NCBI GenBank assembly: GCA_038503035.1
Contig: JAVSML010024260.1
Location: 508,089 to 572,088, forward strand
Length of the DNA stretch: 64,000 nt
Source of the DNA: Crocodylus rhombifer
Taxonomy: Eukaryota; Chordata; Crocodylia; Crocodylidae
Direction of reading: 5' to 3'
This document shows positions 37,752-49,543 of this stretch, in pieces; within the stretch, counting starts at the first letter, position 1, and each line of letters starts with the position of its first letter. Position numbers and translations under genes: made by a program. The notes under the pieces are model-generated. The model saw only the letters and a program-made list of their open reading frames with translations, was not told the origin of the DNA and searched no databases.

Positions 37752-38019
37752 CAGTGGCTATCAAAGTTCTTAAACTTGACATCCCTCCGAAAATACCAGC
37801 TCTTAATTTTCACTATTTTTTTGACTACAGAAAAATAATAGAGCAATTCTTCTGCTGCAGGAAGTTTAGACCACAAATAGTCAGGCCATGCATTTGTATT
37901 GGAAAGCTCTTGTGTGTAGGTGTTTATAAGTCTAATACTGTTCAGCGCCTTGTGGCACCCTTAAAAGGATTTTGCAGTACCACAGGGTGGAGAGGCACGG
38001 TGGTTGAGAATTGCTACTG
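37752..38019. repeat. Possible short hAT-like element
   Basis: The left end CAGTGGCTATCAAAGTTCTT and the complement of the right end, CAGTAGCAATTCTCAACCAC, resemble the CAGTGGTTCTCAAAC type of hAT terminus. The flanking octamers do not match, so the call is weak. Confidence 0.35.
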
Positions 38020-38934
38020 TTAACAGTGTGTGAGAGGGAAACGATCTAGTTAGTGTCCCAGACAAAGCTTGGTGAGGCTGGCAACTGGAAAAAGCTTTAC
38101 TTGAAAGCTGAGAGATCAGGAGCTCTTTCAAAGACAAACAGGGGATCTCATAGTGACATTTTTCCAGAGTTGTAATGACTTGGCTTCGAGTTATCTCCCG
38201 TTTGTAGTTAAAACTATCTTGTTAATACCTAGCAGAGCAAACAGAGATTGTGTCAGTGCTTTTATGTTTTAAGCTATCATGACTAGTAGGAGTAAGGTAA
38301 ACTGGCCAGCTACCCTCATGTGAAGAGGGCCTGGCCATTCTCTCCTTTTTCCATCCCCCAGCCAAGTTGACTTGATGCCCAGAGTGGGTCTTGGGTGGCA
38401 GCAATTATGTTTTAAGCAGCATATGTATTCAGTGCTCTTCAAGGCATTAATAAAGAAAGTTCATGCCCTGAAGATCCTACAATCTATTATAGACCTCCAC
38501 ATGCCTTTTCTAGGAAAAAAAATCAGCAGCCCTAAGCAGAGCAAATGCTGACTATGCTCATCCTGTTGTATTGCTTGGCGTGAACACACAGGCCTCTACA
38601 GATATATGGCATGCACATATCTTGGTGGTATTAATCTGTTTAAAGAATGTTCTTAGGAAGTCTGGTGCAGCTTACTTTAGTTAAGTTCCAACAGTCCATC
38701 AGCACACGTGTGCAGCCAATACAGTATAACATGATCATGGGCGATATAGCAATACTATTCATAGGGCAGAAAGGAGGTGCCTGGGTACCCTGTCAGCACA
38801 ACAAGAGCAGTGAGGGATCCAATCCAAAAATAATGTAGGCTTACCTTGTCAAACGTTGATGAAAATGAAGAGAAGTTCACAGCAATAGAGCTTGTTTGTT
38901 GTCATCAGTCTCTTGATTATTTAATAAATTCAGG
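38020..38934. other. Unique sequence
   Basis: No gene recognised. A fragment at 38428-38480 resembles the small ancient repeat near 31725 and 52950. Confidence 0.35.
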
Positions 38935-38936
38935 TA

Positions 38937-39437
38937 CAGACAGTCCTCAACTTAATGTTTTGTGTTATAATGTTTTGCACTTACAACGTTTGTAAATTGA
39001 CACCATTTCAACTTTCTGACATCAGTTTCGACTTTACAACGCTTGATCTGACCTGACACCATGCCCGGGAACAAGTTTGCTGCGTTGCCCATCTACCTGG
39101 AGAACATCTGTCCAAACTTCCTTGGATGTTTTCTTTATGAAAGCAGCCAAGACTCCAGCCCTTCAAAAAATCTAGCAAAGTCACCCCAAAGAAGTCCTTC
39201 CAAATCAATATGATTGCTATTTATAATAGAAATACATTAATGTAGCTATATGATTCATCTATAATTGATTGAGTACAAAATTCTGGATTATTTTTGGTGA
39301 AAATAGGATATGGTGCAAGAGCCAATCCCCCATTTATAATATTGTTTTCAATGGGGAAATCAGTTCCTAGATATAACATTTCGATTTAAGACACGGCTTT
39401 CAGGAACCAATTGTGTTGCAAGTCTGAGGACTGCCTG
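38937..39437. mobile_element. pogo/Tigger-like element, 501 bp, TA target
   Basis: The ends CAGACAGTCCTCAACTTAA and, as complement of the right, CAGGCAGTCCTCAGACTTG form inverted repeats of the CAGNCAGTCCTC type seen in Tigger-like elements. TA dinucleotides flank both ends (38935-38936, 39438-39439), as expected for the Tc1/mariner superfamily. A minus-strand frame at 39008-39208 (FLKGWSLGCFHKENIQGSLD) might be a relic of the transposase C-terminus, but this is weak. The right end abuts the older CR1 at 39440. Confidence 0.7.
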
Positions 39438-39439
39438 TA

Positions 39440-40455
39440 CTTCTATGTCCCCCCACCTTAAAAAAGGATATAGAAAAACTAGAGAAGGTACAGAGAAGGG
39501 CAGTGAGGATGATTAATGGTATGTAGGCACTTCCATATGAAGAGAGACTAAAGAGACTATTCAGGTCTATTCAGTTTGAAAAAGAGATGCTTAAGGGGAG
39601 ATATGATAAGGGTTTACAAAATACTAAATAGCAAAGAGAAAGTAAAAAGGGATTTGTTATTTAGTGTCTCTCACAATATAAGAACTAGGGTTTACAAAAT
39701 GGAGGTAGTAGGTAGTAAGTTTAAAACTAACAAAAGGAAGTTCTTTTTCACAGCGTGTAATACAAGTGTGAAACTTATTGCCACCAGATGCTGTGGAAGC
39801 TGACAGTTTAGCCAGATTCAAAAGGGAATTGGACAAATTGTTGGAGGAAAGAGGCACCAGTAGATATTGAGCACAGGAGTTAAGGATGCAGCCTCTGAAT
39901 TAGAACTTCTTAGATCTTATATGGTGGAGGTTTAATAGTTTCTAGGGTCGGAAGGAACCTGAGCAGATCATCTAGTCCGACCCCCTGCCATGCCAGGAAA
40001 GAGTACTGGGGTCAAACGACCCCAGCAAGATGTTCATCTAACCTCTTCTTAAACACCCCCAGGGTAGGGGCCAGCACCACTTCTCTTGGAAGCTGGTTCC
40101 AGACCCTAGCCGCCCTGACCGTGAAGTAGCGCCTCCTGATATCTAACCTAAACCTACCCTCTGCCAGCTTGTGACCATTATTCCTGGTCACTCCTGGTGG
40201 TGCCCAGGGAAACAGTGACTCCTCCAATGCCTGCTGATCCCCCCTGACTAGTTTATAACAGGCCACAAGATCCCCAAGTGAGGTTACAAGTGAGAGAGGA
40301 ACAGTGTTGGGGGTGGGGGAGGGAAGAAACCCTGGTTGTATGCAGTTCACTCTTCCCCTTCAGCATCCACTGTCTGACAGTGTGACAGGATACTAGGCAA
40401 GATGGAACTATGGTCTGACCCAGTAAATGGCAATTCATATGTTCTTAACAGACAT
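39440..40455 (+). mobile_element. Older CR1-like LINE split by a younger CR1
   Basis: The parts are 39440-39933 and 40278-40455. The frame reads LKKDIEKLEKVQRRAVRMIN and then CLRGDMIRVYKILN, the region just C-terminal to the RT, followed by SKFKTNKRKFFFTA. The 3' end at 40415-40450 has the TCTGACCCAGTAAATGGCAA block. It differs clearly from the other CR1 copies in the window and belongs to another, probably older CR1/L3-like lineage. A minus-strand CR1 inserted at about 39934. Confidence 0.85.
39934..40277 (-). mobile_element. Young short CR1, minus strand
   Basis: A 344-bp 3' fragment. The minus frame reads GDLVACYKLVRGDQQALEES, FPWAPPGVTRNNGHKLAEGR and FRLDIRRRYFTVRAARVWNQ with no stop or frameshift, then the 3' UTR and tail. 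The intact frame suggests a fairly recent insertion. It lies inside the older plus-strand CR1. Confidence 0.9.
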
Positions 40456-40674
40456 CACATTTATTCAGGAATAAACCTGGGACAAAATGCAATTGTGCAG
40501 GCATCCATGCCTGCTGTCCTCGAATAAAGCCTAAAAAAGTTTCTCAGAAAAGAGGTAGTATGTTTACCATGGGATATTGAAAAATACATGTGTGCAGTTA
40601 TTTTGGGATTGCATCTTTGAATGAATGGCAAAAAAGTGGCACTGCATTTAGCCACTCACTAAAACCTGATTAGA
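40456..40674. other. Unique spacer
   Basis: No gene or repeat recognised between the CR1 and the next TIR element. Confidence 0.35.
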
Positions 40675-41289
40675 AGGGCAATGTGTATATACAACAATCC
40701 CAGGATATTTTTGTTCCAGGACAAATACAGACGCAACTTATCCTGGGACAGATGCATTGCCTATTCCCAGCCTAGGTGTCCTAAGGGTTCAGGATCATTT
40801 GGGGTACCTATGGACTTTTAGGGGCCCCTCTCTAACTCATGGCACTTTACACAAAGTGCCATGAGTTAGATTGCTGCCTCCCTGCACCCCGATCCAACAG
40901 ATGTTTATGGGGGAACTCCAGCAGCCTCTGAGGAGGCTGTCAAACTGCCTCACTTTCCAGCCCCACCACCAGCCCCGGGTGTTGTTAATGGGAAAGGGAG
41001 AGGAAGGGAGCAGCAGGCACTTGCTGGCTATTTTGCCTGGCCAGAGTTGGAGGCGGTATGGAATGGAGCCCCCATGGCTACCCCAGCTGGGACTACTGCA
41101 GGGAGCTGGGCCAGGCTCAAGAGGTGAGGGAGGGGCTCCCTTCCCTCCCCCCCCCCCAATCATCCCAGCTATGCCATGGCAAAGACTTCCAGGAAAAGGC
41201 AATTCTGGTGCCCCCTCATAGACAGGGCCTGGAGCTGGTGCTCTGTTTCCTTGCCCTAGTTATGCTATTGTAGTATAGACAGGGCCCTG
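40675..41289. repeat. Probable TIR element containing a perfect hairpin
   Basis: The left end AAGGGCAATGTGTATATACA and the complement of the right end, CAGGGCCCTGTCTATACTAC, are similar and suggest inverted termini. The interior is GC-rich from 40860 with no coding motif. It contains the perfect inverted repeat at 40831-40870. Flanking sequence shares only GATT, so the target duplication is unproved. Confidence 0.5.
40831..40870. repeat. Perfect 18-bp inverted repeat, 4-nt loop
   Basis: TCTAACTCATGGCACTTT at 40831-40848 and its exact complement at 40853-40870, separated by ACAC. As RNA or single-stranded DNA this would form a stable hairpin. It could be part of the surrounding transposon or the junction of two copies. 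Confidence 0.95.
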
Positions 41290-42290
41290 GATTGTGCCTG
41301 ATGAAAGGATCTGACACAATGGATACAACTTGAACCTTTATATCCAATCTGAATCAAACTGTTGCATGATATTTCAGTTGTGCATGCTTCTGTGCAGCCT
41401 GTTTCTGGCTTGCTTACAGCAAGGAGACTGTTCTTGCTGTATTTCCACCAGAAATGCACCAGAGAGCCAAGATTTCCATGTCTAGCTTTCATTAGAACTT
41501 GTGCATACTTTTTGGTTACAAACCAGGCCTTTAGAGGTTTTCCCAATGTCCCTAAAAATAGAACAAATTTCAGAGGGTGGGAAGAAGCTGTCAAGGGACC
41601 AAAGTGGCACAGAGAAGCTGAAAGAAAATGAATTATTCACTAGGGAAATGAGGGGGAATTTGGAGATACTCGGCTAGTTTTCAGTGTTAACATATTGTTC
41701 TGATGGTAATGATGATATTTATAGGAGACTGACACGTGTGCAGACAATAGCACATCCATTCATTATTGAGGATGTGAATTTACTTTCTTTTTCTTTTGAT
41801 AGATAAAATTTTATAATTATCACTAGAACACTTCAGAAAAGAGGAATTAGGACAGGGAAGGCCATTTATTTGTTACGAATAGCTCTTCCTCTCCCCCCCA
41901 AAAAAACAAACAAACAAAAAAAGCAGTCACCCATTTCCACTTACGAGAGTCAGGTCTGAAAGTTCTGTGCAAATGTATGTATAGCAGCTCACATCACTTT
42001 TGGGAAGATCTCTGTCACAGGACTCCCCAAGAAGAAAACTTTCAGTCTCCCTTCCCCAAGAACCTCCTGAAGACAGCCCTGGCATGGCTTCCTGAGGGGT
42101 ATGCCTCTGGCTTGAAACCTTGGCTCCTCTTTGTTCCTGGCTACCTTGGTGATCTGTAGCACCCCTGCCTCTGAGAGCTTTTTCTTTGGTCATCTCCTGG
42201 GATGGGGGTTTACTTTTTCAAATGTAGGGGATGGTCAGAATGCCAACATGCCACATAGTACAATAGACTTGTCTACTTTTAGATGAGCAG
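41290..42290. other. Unique sequence
   Basis: No gene or repeat recognised; an A-rich low-complexity run lies at 41900-41922. Confidence 0.35.
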
Positions 42291-42952
42291 TAGGGGTGTG
42301 CAAAGCAAGCCCTATTTAATTCAGATTTGGATTTGGCCCAAATCGGGGACATGATTCAGTTTGTTGATTTGGATTACTGTCCCTGATTTGATTTGGCCAA
42401 ATCTGAATTTGAAGATTCGATGCTGATTTAGAGAATCAGTGATTTGGACGTAGACACAGCTTTAAATGTTTTTTCTACGTACCTCAAGGTACCAGCACGG
42501 CTTGTGAATGCTGTCATGCTGGGGCGGATGGAGCATCCCACAACAGTGCGGGGGTGGTCTTCCATATACTTGTTGGCGAACCCAGAAGTGGACTGGAAGC
42601 TTGGTGATTGGCTGCGGGGGGACCCTGGGTGTCCAGACCCAGGAGGCACACCAGTCACCAAGCCAGGGAGGCATAGGGGGGCCCGCTGCATGCTCCTCAT
42701 GCTGCCAGGTGCACTGGGGAGCCCCCCGCAGTCCTGTGGGACTTCCCATGTGCTCTACCATCGCAACATTCACAAGCCCCTTGCTACCTAGAGATGCGTA
42801 GAAAAAACATGTAACGCTGCACCTATGTCTGAATCTCTGATTCAATTCTGAGCGATTTAAAGGGTTCTCTGATTTGATTCAGAGATTTAGCCACCAAGTA
42901 GGGCCAAATCGCTGCTGAATCAAATTGAGGACTGAAGCTTCACACAGCCATA
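42291..42952. mobile_element. hAT-like foldback element, 662 bp
   Basis: The ends are TAGGGGTGTGCAAAGC and, as complement, TATGGCTGTGTGAAGC. The whole element is a long inverted repeat: GTTTTTTCTACGTACCTCAA near 42469 pairs with the sequence around 42788-42810 (TAGAGATGCGTAGAAAAAAC), and CGGCTTGTGAATGCTG pairs with the CAACATTCACAAGCC block near 42766. The subterminal parts carry repeated GATTTGG/GATTCAG motifs. Flanking octamers ATGAGCAG and ATAATCAC match at five of eight positions only. No transposase. It is the same family as the element starting at 62611. Confidence 0.75.
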
Positions 42953-43444
42953 ATAATCACTGGTGTCACTGGACCCCTTTCTGTCCTGTTTGGGACAGCT
43001 ACTTTCTCCACTCATCTTTCCTGGGAGTGCTCTCTTTCACCAGCTCTCTTAGAGCCTCTGTCTTCCTCTGGCACAACTAGCCACACTCACAACAAAACTG
43101 TTACAAAACTATAGTAGTCACCGCAAGGATTAACAGTCAAGAGATGCCATTAAATATAATGTCAGCAGCAACGAATTAGGGGGCAGACTGGGCACCTGAC
43201 CTTCTCCCCGGGGTATAAAGGGCATCTAGAGGTCCTGTGACTTCTAGGCTATTCACAGGTACTGTTTACATCAGTATAAGCTCACACTGATCCCCCACAA
43301 AGTGTTCCCCACCACAGCTGCAAGCTAGAACTTGGCCCACTTAGCCTCTCTGGTTGTAGCATGCTACCTATTTTACCATTTTACCATGTTACCCAGTTTA
43401 TCTTACACTCTTATCCACTGTGCACTCCCATGAGTGAAATCCTA

Positions 43445-43560
43445 GGCTAAATGTTAAGAGACCTGGATCTCTTACAGTTTTCCTCTGACTTCGGCATATC
43501 ACTTAAGCAGCCTGGCACTATGTTTTTTCTCCATCTGTACAATCCTAGTGCCATTTAACT
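43445..43560 (+). repeat. MIR SINE relic
   Basis: AAGAGACCTGGATCTCTTAC, then GCATATCACTTAAGCAGCCT, then CTCCATCTGTACAATCC follow the order of the MIR core and tail. Strongly diverged. Confidence 0.5.
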
Positions 43561-45959
43561 TGCTTTCATAGTCTTCCTGATGAAACATTTGAAACTGGCT
43601 ATGACTCCAGTCCTGCAAATAATTATGCGCGTGCTTAATGTCAAATACTGTGAGTTGCATGCACATAAGTCTTTGCAAGTTAAGTAAGGCCTAAAGAACT
43701 GCTAAAGCTGGTTGAAAAATTTCTGTCAAGACTATTTGTTTTCATTGCGAAACTGGGTTTTGGAAGAGCTAATTTTTTTTTTCATGAAATGTCTGTGCTT
43801 TTAGTAGAGTATCAAGTTTTCCCCCCTTTTTATTTACAGAAAATGCATAAAGCCCCAAGTATTTTGATGTTAACATGCTACATAGTGTTTTGTGCAAGGT
43901 GTCAGAGTTGCCTCTGATCCCTTTCCACTGAGTCAGACTACCCAACTGAAATAATTGTCTTATGTTGCACTTCTCCCCTCTTATGAGACCATGGGAGATA
44001 TCATCCAACCAGAGTGGACTTTACCAAGGAAAGTAGGAGTAGGAAACACATGAGCTCTAACTCCCACAAGAGATTTTTTCCATGGGCCACTGACAGACTC
44101 ATTTAAAGGCATCCTGGGATCTGATCCCCAATCCTAACAATTGCACCTCCTGTCATGTAGCACAAACATGGAAGGATATGCAATTTTGGGATCTGGAATC
44201 AGCTCCCAATTGTACCCTACTTGCTAGTGCAGGGGAATCTTGGAAGCATGATCACAGGTTCCCTCTGCACTGGCAAGTTGAAAGCCAGGTGCCTGACAAT
44301 CACCTGATCCTTAGCTGGCTCTGGACTACACTGAGGCTTGAACTGTCCCTAGTGTGGTCCTGGGACCTGGCTCAGGACACCACCAAGGCTTGAAATGAGG
44401 TGGTGCAGTACCTAGAGACAGCTGACAGTCTGCTGATTGTTAACTGGTGGGCTGGTGACAGGCTGCACCCAGGCTGGTTAGAGACCCTGATTTGGTATTA
44501 ACCTTGCCACATGTTCAATTTAAGGTGTGATGGAAATAAGCCACAAAAATTTTACACAATAAATTGGTTTTTCAGGTAAAATGTCTAAATTATTCTGCAA
44601 GGGGTTTTTTGTTTGTTTATTTTGGAGGGAGTGGTGGGGAGCAAGAACAGTTTCCTTGAAAGAATTCCCCAGGAAGAAAAGCACTTCTGATCAGTCCTAA
44701 TAATCGTCTTTAATGCAGCCATTAAAGTAAATTTAAGGTAGTCTATCCCCCTAACACATAAAGAAATTGCAGCCTGTCACAGAAATGGCAAAACAGTACA
44801 GTGTAGACTAATCTTCAAATGTTATGCTAGGAGTGATTTCCATTACTTTTGAAAACAAAGACTGCATGCATTAGAGGTTAAAGGCTTCCTGATTACCCTT
44901 TTCTGAAGCAGCTGAGAGAGTCATCTGATGATAGCCAGATGATACCAGTATATTTGGATAGTTATTTTATATCTTGGTTCAGGATTTTAACAATGATGAA
45001 TCATTAGTAATTGCTCTAAATGCCCTTTTCAGTATAAACCTTATTCTTAGTGAATTCACAAGCATTTTCTGCACCACATATGTCGGTTATATTGTGTATT
45101 AATGAGCTCTCTTCTTGACCCTTCATTTAAAGTGCTCATCCAAGAAAAAAGAAACTTTAAATTGTGGATGCTGACGCTGACATTAGAACTCTTTCATACA
45201 CGTGCTTTATATTCAGTTTCCTTACTAAGGGGATAACTATGTCCATATGCCCTTGTAAGCACCAGTTCACTGGATCGCTGGGGTCTGAATCCTCTCATGC
45301 ATTTAAAGTGCCCCTCTGAAAGCCAGCCTTCCTGATCTCATTCAGTATGCCAGCCTCCAGTGATGTAAGTAACCTTCCTCACCTCTCCAGTGTCTATACC
45401 CAATGGTCCTATTCCCATCTTCATTGCTACCCCTGGTTTGTCTCTTGCTTTCTAAAGGATCTAACAAATACATGACACAAATGATTCACTTCAATACCTT
45501 GTTTTCATTTTCACAAATAAAGCCACTACTCCTGCTTTCAGTTGACTCAAGAGGGTGGCGGGCTTTGTCTGTGGGCTGCTTCCAAAGTCACCCAGACTGA
45601 CTAGGTGTAAGAGCTTCATTTAATTTTAAGCACATTAATCCTACTTGTTCTACTAAGTGAGTGAAATTGCTGCTTGTACCCAAATGCTTCAGTGCATTGG
45701 AGCCAAAGGAAACAGGGGTGGCCTTGGAACCTGATTCACTCTAGTACCAGTAGTAAGTTTGGCAAGGCCCTAGGTTTCATGGACTTCCAAGCTCTGCTGA
45801 GGCAAGTTTTATACCTATAATTCTCCCTGCTCTTCTCTGTACTATACTTTCAGCTACTTTAGGTCCTCTCCTTCTGGGGAAAGAAGGTAGCAGCAAGCAG
45901 GCTTCCAAAAACCATCGATCGTTATAGGTGCTTGTACACATGTAACAAAAATTGGCCAT
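43561..45959. other. Unique sequence
   Basis: No gene, exon or repeat family recognised. Confidence 0.35.
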
Positions 45960-46540
45960 TTTTGCAGTTTAATTGCATTATGCTGTAGACATGCGGGGGA
46001 GGGTTATGATTTAAATGAGTTTGCTATGTCATGTAGTTTAGCTTGCAACATAGCTATTTGTAACCTTGCAGCCTTTCATAGCTCACCCCACTGCTGTGGG
46101 AGAGGCAGGCTGAAGGCAGAAGCAGTGAGGGGCCCCATCCTTTTATTCATTTTTTTGCAGAGCCTACCCATATCTCCCACAGCTGAGGGGCAAGCTTCTG
46201 GTGCGCTGAGTTTCCCGAGCTGTGGAGGGCCCTGGTCCTTCCTTTCGCAGTGGCAGCACCCCCTGGGACTGGCTGGGAGGGCTGCTAGCAGGCAGGTGCT
46301 CAGGAAGCAGTTGGATCGGGCTGGGTGCTGCCTGTGAGTTGGGGCAGCACCCACGCACTAGCTGCCCACACAGGAGGCCCTGGAGGGTGCTACCACTGCT
46401 GCCGTGGAGAGGTCTGGGGTCCCCCACAGCTCGGCCTGCCAGCAGCTCAGCCCCTGGCTGTGGGAGACGCAGGCAGGCTCCTAAGGCCTGAGCTTTGCCT
46501 TTCAGCAGTGGCTCTGGGGCCAAAAATAACTGGTTTGCAG
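45960..46540. repeat. GC-rich foldback repeat, copy B
   Basis: It shares blocks in the same order with copy A at 20070-20682: an AT-rich edge (ATTTTTGCAG TTTAATTGCA), GGGGGAGGG with GATTTAAATGAGTTT, CTGAAGGCAGAAGCAGTGAG, and the core CAGTTGGATCGGGCTGGGTG. The right AT-rich edge is less clear. Overlapping open frames on both strands have no domain. Confidence 0.55.
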
Positions 46541-46664
46541 ACCTAACAAGTCTGATTTTAGGGAAGGTGCCCACTTCTCTCTATTAAAGACCAGTTGCTT
46601 TAGCGGCTTAACACTAATACTAATATTATGCATCTCATCTTTAGTGCTTTATGAATATAAAGTT

Positions 46665-46805
46665 GTACAACACCCCTCTGTGATAGACACAGAGGTAAAA
46701 GCAGAGGCACAGCGTTATATTATTATTAAGTGACTTGCCCTGGCCTACAGATGGACTAAGTGTCAGGGAATCAAAAGGTTCTTGGTCCTGCGCTCAGACC
46801 ACATT
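46665..46805 (-). repeat. MIR SINE relic
   Basis: On the plus strand GAGGTAAAAGCAGAGGCACA, then TTAAGTGACTTGCCCTGGCC and a GTGTCAGGGAATC block follow the reverse of the MIR consensus (gAGGCACAGAG, AAGTGACTTGCCC). The clearest MIR copy in the window. Confidence 0.65.
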
Positions 46806-46857
46806 CTTTGTGTTTAAAAGGAGGGTCCTGAGAAAGTGTCTCTTCCATTGCATGAGG

Positions 46858-47035
46858 CAAGGGTCAGCAACCTACGGCCTATGGAGCCATTTGATCTGAC
46901 AGATGGGCATGGGGCTTTGACATCTGGGGTCTTTGGCAGCAGTTGCTTTCTTATGCTGCCATGGGGGAACGCATCATCTGTGGACACTGTCCTCATTCTG
47001 CCATGGGGAAAAGTAGTGGTGGAAGCCGAGTTGTA
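46858..47035. repeat. hAT-terminus fragment
   Basis: CAAGGGTCAGCAACCTACGG followed by CCTATGGAGCC resembles the CAGGGGTCGGCAACC...GGCCC terminus of common hAT non-autonomous elements. The other end is not visible. Confidence 0.45.
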
Positions 47036-48164
47036 GAGCCTACCTAACTGCCCTTCTCTGATCTGACTCTTGTCAGTCTGGCCACTTGCAGAAGACTGTA
47101 CCTCTGACTGGGTAGAAGCTAGAGCTTGCCTCTCACCTGTGTTGCCTAGTTAAATTGAAAATGGTAAACAATTATCTCGCCTATTGAAGGGATACACTGG
47201 CTTCTCTGCAGGTACAGTTTTATCTCTGCCTCTCCTCTGACTGGTGAGCTATTACTTTTTTATTATTCTGTTCTTTCTGGCGCTGCTTTGCCCTTGCCAT
47301 TCCATGCATGTTCGCTGTCTCTTTTTCCTGGAGCTCTGTTACATGGAATGGGACTCCCCCCACCATGCTAGAAACTTGTTCTGTGATTTCACAGGAACAA
47401 TTCATTCTTGTTCAAGCTGAGAAGAGAGAAGGAGGTGAAATCTGGTCTTTGAATGAGTCTGTGCATTGTAATGATTAGTTTCGGTGGGCTTTATTTTTGA
47501 GGAATAAAAAAAAAAAGCCAAGAATACTGAATGGGTAAAGCCAGACACAACTGGCCAACAAAAATGGGGTAGGGGGGAGAAAAATAAATGTCTGATTTGT
47601 TTTGTTTTGTTTTGGTTTTTTTTATCAGGATTGTGGGCTGGATTGAAACCAGCTAAGGAAAGGGACAGCCGATCTGCTTTTGTAGATGTGTATAGTCACT
47701 ACAATTGTTCACATTCGTATCAGCTGAGGATTTAGCTCATATGCAAGACAGAGGCAAGGAACTGATTGTAGGCAAGGTGGACCCCAAAGAACAGAGCTAC
47801 TTCTGGCTTCTTCGATATTCTTTTAAGTTCCTTTTGAGGTTATTTCTGAGCTGAGTGGTAACTGATGGGAAAAACTAGGAAGAACATACAAGCACAATCT
47901 AGAGCTGAACAGAAAAATTAGCTCCAGGTTTTTTTGTTATATGATATGAATTGCCTCAGCCAGATGTTTGTTGAAGCTAGATTGTTTCTTCTTTTTATTT
48001 TTGACTTTTAAAATATCACAAGTACATTAAAAAAATACTATGTTCAACTGGCAATTTATTATTTGGTATGAGGATTTAAATAGGAAGAGACTAGAGCTCA
48101 GGAAAGGTGCTTATAAATGCTCTGGTGAAGGTAATTAGCTGGACTCTCTGTGAAGTTAAAAATA
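47036..48164. other. Unique sequence
   Basis: No gene recognised; short A- and T-rich runs near 47505 and 47600. Confidence 0.35.
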
Positions 48165-48400
48165 TTGGGTTCTGTTCTTAGCTCTGAAGCTTAATGCCCA
48201 CATGGTCCTTCACAGTCATTTAATTTCTTTGGGCCTCAGTTTCATAGCGACTGAAGTACACCCTTGCCTAGGAAAGCTCATAAATCTCTGAACCAGTTAG
48301 TCTCTACGGTGCCACCCTGTCCTGCCTTCTGCTAGATTTCAGGCTATCTCCCTCTACAAAAAGGGAATAATATCACTGGTTAGGGTCTTGTGGGGTTCAA
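48165..48400 (+). repeat. MIR SINE relic
   Basis: CACAGTCATTTAATTTCTTT GGGCCTCAGTTTC fits the MIR core (gTTACTTAACCTCTCTGGGCCTCAGTTTC). The final AAAAAGGGAATAATATCACT fits its tail after an interruption of about 90 bases. Confidence 0.6.
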
Positions 48401-49543
48401 ATAGTCTTTGCACAGTGCTCTGCACTCCTAGGAGGAAAAGCCGTCAGGTGTTCTAATTTGTAAGTGTTTAATTGATAATACTTTGATCATTTGCATCTTG
48501 GTAGAAAGTTAACAGACTTGGAAACAAATGAATAAGTGATGATTGTGATCCTGTAGACCTTTTCACTCCCACTATATAGTTTGGAGTATTGGGGTTGAAA
48601 GCATTTTCTCCAGTCACTGAAATACACCCTGAGTATATAGGATGGAAGCTGTTGAAGAATATAGCTTCATAATAATATACAATGAATAGAGAAAGGAATG
48701 AACCATGTGTGCAAGTTACACTGATTACCATGGCTGCCTTCTGTGTCGTGAACTGGAGTAGGAATACTAATACGGCCCATCCAACTGAAGAGAAGAAAGG
48801 ACAAATGGCACCATCCATTTACTGAACTCTTCATAGTCTCTCCTTTTGGGATATTGGTAACATTCTGGGAATGATGTGTGGAGTTAGGATGGGTCTAAAT
48901 ATGGAGTGTGAGTCACTGATCATAGTATTTTTAGACCTTATGATCAATATTCAGAATAGTGAAATACAAGAAACCCATGGGCCAACATACATATCTACCC
49001 AGAACCAGCAGTCCCACTAAACACACTAAGAAATCTGTAATATACAGCCAAGCCCTCCAATACTACCAAATTTACATCGAGAAGAACATTCACAATTGTC
49101 ACCTCGCAAATCTCAAAAGGGCTTTCACTCAACAAGGACATTCCTCCAAAGAAACAGATTGTACTTTTGAAAGTACAGCTACCTGGAGCCCATGCAAAGA
49201 ATTGCTGTAGTACAGAAACTTACACAGGAAATCCTCAAACAATTGCAACCCATACTAGAAGACCAAATTCTTAAAGAGATCTTTCCAGAACCACCCATCC
49301 TAGCCTTTAAATAGGCACCAAACCTCATCAGGCTCCTCACCACAAGGAAACTTTCTGTGGCTAAAAGCACAGTGAATAGATCCAGACCGTGCCCGGACAA
49401 GAAATGTGAAAGAAGCCAACACATTTCCACTGCTCCCACAATACACTCCACAACAGAATCATCATATTCCTTTATCTTACACCTGTACCTCCAGAAATGT
49501 AATACATCTCATCCAGTGCACCAAATGCCCTTATTGAAAATAC

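Noticed and set aside
37752..38019. Firm hAT assignment
   Set aside because: The termini look right but the flanking octamers do not match, so I kept it only as a weak call.
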